64,000 nucleotides of DNA, taken from NCBI GenBank assembly GCA_023269235.1, contig JAHFTW010000004.1:62001-126000 (forward strand), in the 5' to 3' direction. The notes under the pieces were generated by a model, which was given only the letters and a program-made list of their open reading frames with translations, was not told the DNA's origin and did no database searches. The DNA comes from Thermoplasmata archaeon (GTDB lineage: Archaea > Thermoplasmatota > E2 > JACPAO01 > JAHFTW01). The position numbers were made by a program, and so were the translations under genes. Of this stretch, positions 1-6,026 are shown in pieces; the stretch's first letter is position 1; each line of letters begins with the position of its first letter.

Positions 1-651
1 CTCCTCCATGCGAGCCACGGCAGACTCCGGAGCAAGGCCCACGAAGGCTTGCGCTTCATCGCCAAGTCGGTCCAACATTCTAGCTGGTAGGGCTGGCTCC
101 TCGACTTTCATGACGACCCGGATCCATCGGCGAAGATCCGCGCTCTCTTCTCGCCGATCATTTTGGGTGGTCCAAGCCGTGAATAGCATGCGCGCGGCAA
201 CTTGGGCAGCGAAGTACGCGGACTTGGGCGGGTACTGTTGCAGAGTCTCCAATAGGCGTGGCCACGCTTGGCTGGGTCGACCGTGTACGGCCAGGCAGTG
301 GGCCGCCTTCGCCATCGCGCCCCAGTCGGTAGCTGTGAACATGGGCCGGCAAGCGAGGATTGCGCGGGCCGCGCTGACTTGGATAAGTTGCCAGGGGTTG
401 TCACGCCACCGTTCTCGGCTCCAGCTCGTTGCTCGTCCGCTCCAGACATTGAGGGCCTCTAGGGTTCGGATTACGGAGAGCAAGTGTTGCGGATTCGTGG
501 GCTTGCGCAAATGAGCCGGGACGAACTGGATTAGTGCGGCCTTCTGCTCTTGGGTGAGCCCTGAGGTGAGACTCATTCGCAGCGCGACGTGGGCTTGTTC
601 AATGGTGACCGCGGCTTGCAACTCACGAATTAGGCGTTGGTATTCGTCCAC
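1..651 (-). CDS. Hypothetical helical protein, C-terminus cut off by the window edge
   Basis: An uninterrupted minus-strand frame runs from about 655 off the left edge, giving at least 217 codons. The best-placed start is GTG at 651-649 (protein begins MDEYQRLIRELQAA); an ATG at 576-574 is an alternative. The sequence is rich in Ala, Leu, Arg and Glu and looks almost wholly alpha-helical, with conserved-looking Trp residues, and has no signal peptide or membrane segment. It is separated by a strong hairpin from the protease gene upstream on the same strand, so it is probably a separate transcription unit. I do not recognise the family. Overlapping plus-strand frames have Arg/Ser-rich antisense character and are rejected. 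That it is coding is fairly sure; function is unknown. Confidence 0.6.
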   Translation of the reverse strand, partial: MDEYQRLIRELQAAVTIEQAHVALRMSLTSGLTQEQKAALIQFVPAHLRKPTNPQHLLSVIRTLEALNVWSGRATSWSRERWRDNPWQLIQVSAARAILACRPMFTATDWGAMAKAAHCLAVHGRPSQAWPRLLETLQQYPPKSAYFAAQVAARMLFTAWTTQNDRREESADLRRWIRVVMKVEEPALPARMLDRLGDEAQAFVGLAPESAVARMEE

Positions 652-665
652 GTTTTCAGCTCGGC

Positions 666-703
666 GGGGCGGCAAGCCCCTCAACCCGGAGGGGCGCCGC
701 CCC
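666..703. terminator. Strong GC hairpin between two minus-strand genes
   Basis: Two nested perfect stems can be seen: GGGGCGGC pairs with GCCGCCCC, and inside it GCCCCTC pairs with GAGGGGC. A two-base bulge sits on the left arm and a six-base loop in the centre. It lies just downstream of the protease stop codon and just upstream of the next minus-strand gene, where a transcript end is expected. No U-tract follows, so its termination role is inferred from position only. Confidence 0.5.
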
Positions 704-731
704 AAACTCAGTCTAGACAGCGGTTCTGAAG

Positions 732-1844
732 CTACAATACGCCGGGCGTGAACGTCTCGGTTCCGGCTTGCATGATGAGGTCCTGGATGTCGTTGGGCAG
801 GCACCACGCGCAGCCGCGGTGCGTGAACGCGTAGTCGAGCATTTGGCCAACGTAGCTGAATTGGCAATTCGACCCGATGACCACGATGCTGCGCTCGATG
901 ACACCCAGAGCGTGGCCGGCGGCGTCGACGACCGGGCTGCCCGAGTCGCCGCCCAGGCATTGGCCCTCAAATTGTGCGGTGCTGCCCCAGTGGAGGTGGT
1001 AGGGGTCAACGGGGAGAGCTTCACTCGGCGTAGCGATGCCTTCGCGCGGCCGCGTCATCTCCTGGACGTGGGGGACGGTGCCGGCGACGCCGGGGGCTGT
1101 CTCGCGGTAAATGGTGCCGCCCACCGTGTAGAGGTGGTCACCTGCGACGGGGTGGGTGCTCGTCGTGGGAGCCACGGGGCCGCCCCAGTGGTCGAGGCTG
1201 GGGTTGACGACGTGGGGGTCGACTTCGATGAGGGCGAAGTCGTTCTCGTAGCACGCTTCAACGTTGTGTTCGCCGATGAGCTTCATGGCGAGGTTGGAGT
1301 TGTAGACGAGGTGGCCGACGCTGGTGGCGGCCGCGGCATTCATCCATTGGAGGTTGGGGCCGAAGAAGGCGAGGCGTTGGTCGTTGGTGGGGTCCGCGGG
1401 GGCCGGGTCCGCGAGGGCGGCGCAATCGCCGCCGCTCTTGGGGAGGGCCGCGCAGTGGGCGGCGGTGCCGATGAAGACGCGCGTCGCGTTCGGGTTGGTG
1501 AACACGAAGTTGGCGGTGCAGTCGCCGTTCCAGGAGATGAATTGCACGCCGGGGTACACTTTGGCGTCCGCTTTCGGGGTCCAGCCGTCGTGTGTGAGGT
1601 TCCACGCGGGAGGCTGCGTGGTGTTCGTCGTCGAGTTGGTGGTGGGGTGCGAGCTCGTCGAGGATGAGGAGCTGGGCGGCGACGAGGAAGCGGAGGACGA
1701 GTGGCTGCTCGTCGAGGATGCCGAGGTGGTCGTCGTAGTGCCGGACGTGTCGGTGCCGGTGATGGGCGCGGTGGGCGCGTCGTGGGCGGAGCTGGTGCAC
1801 CCGCTGAGCAAGGCAACCAGGGCAACGAAGACGAGGAACTTCAT
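732..1844 (-). CDS. Trypsin-like serine protease, secreted lipoprotein
   Basis: A predicted exported chymotrypsin-fold endopeptidase of 370 aa. The N-terminus is a lipoprotein signal with lipobox LLSGC, Cys16 being the predicted lipidated residue. A Ser/Thr-rich linker at about residues 30-75 probably acts as a glycosylated stalk. The catalytic triad looks complete: His130 in GTAAHC, an Asp in NDFALIEVDP and Ser301 in GGDSGSP. Several Cys could form disulfides, as expected outside the cell. Its ATG overlaps the stop of the upstream membrane-protein gene (ATGA), so the two are probably co-translated. A paralogue at 24060-25067 has lost the catalytic serine. Substrate is unknown. Fold assignment is confident. 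Confidence 0.85.
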   Translation of the reverse strand: MKFLVFVALVALLSGCTSSAHDAPTAPITGTDTSGTTTTTSASSTSSHSSSASSSPPSSSSSTSSHPTTNSTTNTTQPPAWNLTHDGWTPKADAKVYPGVQFISWNGDCTANFVFTNPNATRVFIGTAAHCAALPKSGGDCAALADPAPADPTNDQRLAFFGPNLQWMNAAAATSVGHLVYNSNLAMKLIGEHNVEACYENDFALIEVDPHVVNPSLDHWGGPVAPTTSTHPVAGDHLYTVGGTIYRETAPGVAGTVPHVQEMTRPREGIATPSEALPVDPYHLHWGSTAQFEGQCLGGDSGSPVVDAAGHALGVIERSIVVIGSNCQFSYVGQMLDYAFTHRGCAWCLPNDIQDLIMQAGTETFTPGVL

Positions 1845-2494
1845 GGCCTAGTCCACGTGATTTCCTGCGCACGATTCAATGCAGCGTACCGCTTCTTGTT
1901 CCAGTCGGCGCCCCGACGGTTCCAATCACGCTTTTCTTCCTCACTTAGCGGATCATCGCCGGGGCTAGTCGGCCGATGATGAGCAAAAGTCGCCCGCGCC
2001 AGTCCAATGAGGATACAGCAACCGGCGTAGACTAGGTTGAACCCAAACTGTCCCATATTTTCGCGCCATGCGACGAACTGGGGTAAAGCCGCCCGCAGGA
2101 TGGCCGAAACCGGGGCTAGACCAAAGAAGGCCAGTACTGACCACCCTAGGAACGTCACGATACGGCTCTCGCCCAAGTCAGGCGGCCGGACAACCCGATG
2201 ACCTGGCTGATTCGAGTGCCACATCCGCTCAAGGTCAACAAGCTCCCGGTAATTGGGATGCCTTGGATCGCGGACCATCGTGAGCTCAACCCAGTACTCA
2301 CGATCAAAACTCGTGGTCCCAGAGTAAGAACCCAAGCCCTCCGAATGAACAGAGCTTCCAGCATGGCGGGAACGAATGACTCGCTCCCGGTTTTGGATCG
2401 AGTGGACCTTCCAACCCCATGTTGCCATGCTTTCGATGACGGGCTGAGGGTCTTCGACGCTAAACTTGCGCCACTCAAACCGCTCCAGGCCCAT
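1841..2494 (-). CDS. Hypothetical protein with two membrane segments
   Basis: Unrecognised 217-aa protein, counted from the ATG at 2494-2492. The first half is soluble, beginning with a basic/aromatic segment (MGLERFEWRKF) and carrying many Trp and Tyr residues. Two hydrophobic helices follow (around IVTFLGWSVLAFFGLAPVSA and FNLVYAGCCILIGLA), then a charged cytoplasmic tail with an EEEKRDWNRR segment. An upstream in-frame ATG at 2521 would overlap the preceding gene by 26 nt; 2494 begins directly after that gene's stop and is preferred. The 3' end overlaps the start of the protease gene by ATGA, so both are probably in one minus-strand operon and may work together at the membrane. Confidence 0.6.
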   Translation of the reverse strand: MGLERFEWRKFSVEDPQPVIESMATWGWKVHSIQNRERVIRSRHAGSSVHSEGLGSYSGTTSFDREYWVELTMVRDPRHPNYRELVDLERMWHSNQPGHRVVRPPDLGESRIVTFLGWSVLAFFGLAPVSAILRAALPQFVAWRENMGQFGFNLVYAGCCILIGLARATFAHHRPTSPGDDPLSEEEKRDWNRRGADWNKKRYAALNRAQEITWTRP

Positions 2495-2495
2495 C

Positions 2496-2912
2496 TCAAG
2501 CACCTTCGTTTGCAAGCCCAAGTTTTCGACGCGTGCGACGGACTTGCTGCGAGAGGCTTGGCGTAAAGTCGTCGCTCAATGCGTCACCCTCGTGCTCAAC
2601 AACCACTTCGAATGGCCCGAAAAGGTTCCACCAATCCTCGTGATCGGGATCTGCCAACCGCTGCGCGCCCGTTAGGCCAAAGTCAGGCGTGTACGATACC
2701 CGTAGGCAACAACCCGTGGAGTCAATACCAACCAGAACGTCCCCCTCGAGCGCAGTCACTTGCATGCGAGGTAGATTTGTGCCACGAACTACGACGGGAC
2801 CATCCTTCAACTGGATTCTGACCACCTTCAGGATGTAGTTTGCATGATTCTGCCAGCGAAGAGTCGTCTTGGCGTGTGGTGCCTTGTAGTCGTAGTCTCG
2901 CATGCTTGTCAT
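2496..2912 (-). CDS. Hypothetical soluble protein, first gene of a three-gene operon
   Basis: Unrecognised protein of 138 aa if it starts at ATG 2912-2910. An ATG at 2903 and a TTG at 2939 are alternatives. The composition suggests a mixed beta-rich domain (ILKVVRIQLKDGPVVVRGT, then DVLVGIDSTGCCLRVSY) followed by a basic C-terminal helix (SLSQQVRRTRRKLGL). No signal peptide, membrane segment or catalytic motif is evident. It leads the minus-strand set hypothetical, membrane protein, serine protease, with almost no gaps between them. A perfect palindrome lies just upstream of the chosen start, and a divergent ribbon-helix-helix gene begins about 110 bp away and might regulate this operon (inference). 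Confidence 0.5.
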   Translation of the reverse strand: MTSMRDYDYKAPHAKTTLRWQNHANYILKVVRIQLKDGPVVVRGTNLPRMQVTALEGDVLVGIDSTGCCLRVSYTPDFGLTGAQRLADPDHEDWWNLFGPFEVVVEHEGDALSDDFTPSLSQQVRRTRRKLGLANEGA

Positions 2913-2917
2913 GTGCC

Positions 2918-2933
2918 TGCGCGCCGGCGCGCA
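2918..2933. promoter_or_regulatory. 16-bp perfect palindrome in the divergent control region
   Basis: TGCGCGCCGGCGCGCA is its own reverse complement. It sits 6 bp upstream of the ATG preferred for the 138-aa gene and inside the region that separates it from the divergent RHH gene. Ribbon-helix-helix dimers bind short palindromes, so it is a candidate operator, but GC-only palindromes also arise by chance in GC-rich DNA. Confidence 0.3.
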
Positions 2934-3021
2934 ACCCAAAGCGCCGCGCGGCCACCACCGGGACGCATTAGTATGACCAATGGTCGCTCTTACTTAACGC
3001 CGTCTACAGGGTGTGATAAAC

Positions 3022-3177
3022 GTGCCCGCGAAGAAGTTCAACAAAAAGGTCCGCAAGACCGTCTCCCTCGACCCCGATCTTCTACGCTGGGTCAACGGCC
3101 AAATCGGCACGGGCAAACGATTCAACTCGCTCACCCACGCCGTAGAAACCGGGCTCGTTCGGTTGAAGGAAAGTTAG
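3022..3177 (+). CDS. Ribbon-helix-helix (RHH) DNA-binding protein, 51 aa
   Basis: A short gene read directly from the sequence. It starts at GTG 3022 (GTG at 3013, three codons upstream, is also possible) and ends at TAG 3175-3177. The protein is the classic archaeal RHH layout: a basic N-terminus with the beta strand KKVRKTVSLDP, helix 1 (DLLRWVNGQIGTGKRF) and helix 2 (NSLTHAVETGLVRLKE). RHH proteins dimerise, insert the paired strands into the major groove and usually repress their own or neighbouring promoters. It has no partner toxin next to it. An AT-rich patch, CTTACTTAAC (2990-2999), about 20-25 nt upstream, could be its TATA box. The fold is confident; the target is unknown. Confidence 0.8.
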   Translation: MPAKKFNKKVRKTVSLDPDLLRWVNGQIGTGKRFNSLTHAVETGLVRLKES

Positions 3178-3297
3178 CGGTCAATTAATTCCAAAGCAGC
3201 ACGAAATCGGCACGATACAGCGTCGATTCGGGCGGCATTCGAAATGAGGGGCGGCGCAACCATCGAATCCTCAAATCTTGCGGCACTAGCCCAGATT

Positions 3298-4020
3298 CTA
3301 GGCAAACATCGACATGAGGCACGCTCCGGCAGGGCCCAAGCGATACCAACGGCGTGAACCATGGAACCCGGCCAATACGGCTCCCCATGCCAAGAGGCGC
3401 GGCAGTGCGCTGTTTAGCTGGCCTTGCTCGCGGTTCTTTGCAGGCTTCTCGCTGCTCGAGTCACGGAAGAAACCTTGCTCACGCAGCATTCGCTTGAGCA
3501 AGGTGCCTGATACCACTGCTCCATCGCGAGGCATGAGAGAAAGCAAGGCTAATTCTCTAGCCGTTGGGCGCGGCTGGCGAATTGTCGGGATGTGGATGAT
3601 TTCGTGTCCACCCCGGTCGACGTGGTAAACACGCATGTCCGCGAATGATGCGGCCAAGTTTGCGGCTACGCACCACGGATTGGGGCCGGTGCTGATGTTG
3701 ACCCAAGCAGGTCCGCGGCCTTCCGCCGCTAGGCCGTCTGCAAGCCGAATTAGCTCGGCGGCAACCGATCCGGGGTTCCATAAGTCGACGATGCGCGGCT
3801 CCACGTGGTGCACGACTCGCGCCAGTTCATGGTCTACGTCGATGCCTTTCTCGTTGAGTCTGGCCCGAGCGCGGTCGCCTCCGGGCATCTCCAGCAGGAT
3901 TAGGGTTTCCACGCGAAACCGTCCCAGCGGCTCCAGGAGCCACTCGGGATTCGAAAACCCGAAGGCACCCACGTGAATCCCCCCAGTTGGGATGGCCCCC
4001 GGTTCAAATGCAACGGTCAC
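3298..4020 (-). CDS. CARF-domain / winged-helix regulator (DUF6293, HFX_2341-like)
   Basis: 240 aa from GTG 4020-4018, which has AGGTGA just upstream; a GTG at 4050 would add ten residues. The N-terminal two-thirds has the CARF-like Rossmann pattern: IHVGAFGF in strand 1, then LILLEMPGG, PRIVDLW and the hallmark WVNISTGPN, the NxSxG loop that contacts ligand. The C-terminal part (TARELALLSLM to WYRLGPAG) fits a winged helix. Proteins of this layout are thought to sense cyclic oligoadenylate or a related nucleotide and switch transcription of defense genes. No CRISPR array or Cas10 is present in the window, so the ligand source is unknown. The domain call is strong; the regulatory target is inference. 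Confidence 0.75.
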   Translation of the reverse strand: MTVAFEPGAIPTGGIHVGAFGFSNPEWLLEPLGRFRVETLILLEMPGGDRARARLNEKGIDVDHELARVVHHVEPRIVDLWNPGSVAAELIRLADGLAAEGRGPAWVNISTGPNPWCVAANLAASFADMRVYHVDRGGHEIIHIPTIRQPRPTARELALLSLMPRDGAVVSGTLLKRMLREQGFFRDSSSEKPAKNREQGQLNSALPRLLAWGAVLAGFHGSRRWYRLGPAGACLMSMFA

Positions 4021-4050
4021 GGTACTTTCACCTGAGTGAAGGCAAGACAC

Positions 4051-4060
4051 CTTAACTTAG
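4051..4060. promoter_or_regulatory. TATA-like box CTTAACTTAG shared by divergent genes
   Basis: The only AT-rich element between the CARF gene and the small membrane-protein gene. Its centre is about 25 nt upstream of the ATG at 4080 on the plus strand, the spacing of a leaderless archaeal promoter, and about 35 nt upstream of the GTG at 4020 on the minus strand. The element is nearly symmetric, so it could serve both directions. Confidence 0.45.
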
Positions 4061-4079
4061 CGCTTGGAGTGCCACAGTC

Positions 4080-4370
4080 ATGCCGAAGCGCATCATCACC
4101 TGGAAACGGGTCGGGATCGCTTTCCTGGTCCTCTGCCTCATCAGCGGCGAATACTGGGTGTTTGCCCTGATGGCCTTCGCGTACGGAATCTACTCTGCCG
4201 CCAAGGACGACTCGGCGAGGCCCCGGCAACTCCGGGAGGAAGACTCCGCGCTTGTGCCCCTTGCCGTCGGATACTACGCCGGCCGCCATCACCATCACAC
4301 ACCACCGAGCCATGCGAGGAATTCGCATCCGGAAGTTGACGACTGCGAAGGCGAGGTTGATAGCCGATGA
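4080..4370 (+). CDS. Small membrane protein with a His-rich tail
   Basis: Unrecognised 96-aa protein. A short basic N-terminus (MPKRIITWKR) precedes one long hydrophobic stretch, or a tight hairpin of two helices, at about residues 11-41. A charged linker, a second hydrophobic patch (ALVPLAVGYYAG) and a RHHHH cluster at about residues 69-73 follow, with an acidic C-terminus. It starts at ATG with no Shine-Dalgarno, about 25 nt after a TATA-like box. The next plus-strand gene is the ATPase of the MORC-type operon, 108 bp downstream, so it could be an upstream member of that locus or belong with the CARF gene. Function is unknown. Confidence 0.5.
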   Translation: MPKRIITWKRVGIAFLVLCLISGEYWVFALMAFAYGIYSAAKDDSARPRQLREEDSALVPLAVGYYAGRHHHHTPPSHARNSHPEVDDCEGEVDSR

Positions 4371-4478
4371 AATCCTGCAAAGGGAGGTTCCACGATACGG
4401 TTAAGCAGGAGGCCCTTGCTCCTTTCGGTACGGTGGCGGCCATGGGAGGAAACCGGGACTACGATTTGACCCGGATTT

Positions 4479-6026
4479 GTGGCCGGGGTGCCTGACTTGC
4501 CAGCAAAAAAAGCGCAAAAACCATCGGCCAACGCAGTCGCCGTACCCTCCAAAATTCGGTTCGTGCGCCAACCTCCAAAGGCCGACGCGTTGGTGGAGTC
4601 CCTGCGGGCGCTTGGCTACACAGTTGGCGACGCCGTTGCTGATTTGATCGACAATAGTGTCGCCGCGAAGGCCAAGAACATCTGGCTTGACTTCGATTGG
4701 TCGGGTGGCGGCAACGTCCAGGTTACTTTGGTCGATGACGGCCAAGGCATGACGCCAACCTTCCTCGAGAAGGCCATGACCGTGGGTGGTCGGCGCCCGA
4801 GTGAACAACGCGAGAAGACGGATCTCGGTCGCTACTCGATGGGTCTGAAGACGGCAAGTTGGAGTCAAGCCAAGGGACTGGCCGTGGTGACGAAATCCAA
4901 GGACGGCACGATTTCCGCGGCGTTTTGGGATCTCGACAAAGTGACCGAGACAGGAGAATGGGACCTCGGTATCGGCTGCCCCAAGGAAGCCCACCAAGCC
5001 TACGACACGGTCTCCAAGCTCAAGCAAGGCACCGCCGTCGTCTGGTACAAGGTCGACCGCATGATCGGCCCAACCTCCGAGGACGACACAGCCACTCGCG
5101 AGAAATTCAACAAGCTCGTCGTCGGCGTCGGAGATCACATCCGCGGCGCCTTCCACGATTACATGGAAAGCAAGGGCTTGAGAATTTTCCTGAACGGCAA
5201 GGAAAACCAGCTCAAGCCATGGGATCCCTGTCTTCGGAGTTCCTCAGAACTCGTCATGGAGGAAACCATCCCTACCCCAAAGGGAGACATCCGAGTCGAG
5301 GCGTACGTCCTCAAAGATCACAAGAAAATGACTGAGGCGGAAAGCAACGAAGCCCACCATACAAAGGGATGGATCGAACACCAGGGCTTCCAAGTCTACC
5401 GAGCCAACCGCCTCATCCTCGACGGCACCTGGTTCGGTCTAGCCACTAAACATCCCTCCACAAACGCGGCCCGCATCGCCCTCTACTTGCCCAACACCAT
5501 GGACAGCGAGTGGCATGTGGATGTCAAGAAGGCTACCATGATTCCGCCATTGGGAGCCCGTGAAAAGCTCCGGCGCATCGCTGACTACACCCGCAAGCAG
5601 GCCAAGGAAGTCATTCGCAGGAAGGGTCAACTTGAGCGCCGGACGCACGGTGACACGGCAATCGTATGGCGTCGTCGCTTCGAGGACAAGCGGATTGTGT
5701 ACCGCATCAACCGGGAACACAAGGTCATCGAGGAATACCTCAAGAACGAGGAAACAGCAGATCTCGCGCGGGACATCATCGCTCTAATCGAGAAATCGCT
5801 CCCAATCGATCTCATCCGCACGGACCTGCATGAGAGCGAGGCCCCCGTAAGCCAACCCCAAGCCGCCGGCCTAGACAAGGAACTCCTTGCACTAGCCTTG
5901 GCCCAAGTGGAACGCCGCATGCAAAAGGGGATGACGCGCAAGCAAGCCGTCCAATTCGTAATCGGCATCGAGCCGTTCTGCGATTCAGCCGAAATCCAGC
6001 AAGCCCTGAGGGAAACCCATGACTGA
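4479..6026 (+). CDS. GHKL (MORC/MutL-type) ATPase of a predicted restriction or defense operon
   Basis: 515-aa ATPase starting at GTG 4479. The Bergerat fold is clear: N-box DLIDNS (about residues 55-60) with the Mg-binding Asn, G1 VDDGQGM (85-91) and G2 LGRYSMGLKTAS (116-127). The C-terminal half has basic helices and ends in a helix-rich tail. Related prokaryotic MORC-like ATPases were described by Iyer, Abhiman and Aravind (2008) as components of restriction-modification-like operons with a Z1 ATPase, a REase-fold protein and a methylase, and the same set follows here. It is thought to clamp or remodel DNA in an ATP-dependent way. Its stop overlaps the ATG of the Z1 gene by 8 nt, so the two are translationally linked. 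Confidence 0.88.
   Translation: MAGVPDLPAKKAQKPSANAVAVPSKIRFVRQPPKADALVESLRALGYTVGDAVADLIDNSVAAKAKNIWLDFDWSGGGNVQVTLVDDGQGMTPTFLEKAMTVGGRRPSEQREKTDLGRYSMGLKTASWSQAKGLAVVTKSKDGTISAAFWDLDKVTETGEWDLGIGCPKEAHQAYDTVSKLKQGTAVVWYKVDRMIGPTSEDDTATREKFNKLVVGVGDHIRGAFHDYMESKGLRIFLNGKENQLKPWDPCLRSSSELVMEETIPTPKGDIRVEAYVLKDHKKMTEAESNEAHHTKGWIEHQGFQVYRANRLILDGTWFGLATKHPSTNAARIALYLPNTMDSEWHVDVKKATMIPPLGAREKLRRIADYTRKQAKEVIRRKGQLERRTHGDTAIVWRRRFEDKRIVYRINREHKVIEEYLKNEETADLARDIIALIEKSLPIDLIRTDLHESEAPVSQPQAAGLDKELLALALAQVERRMQKGMTRKQAVQFVIGIEPFCDSAEIQQALRETHD

Noticed and set aside
8-514. Plus-strand frame of 168 codons at the left edge
   Set aside because: The opposite strand carries a longer, better-composed open frame that runs off the window; the plus frame is Arg/Ser-rich and motif-free.
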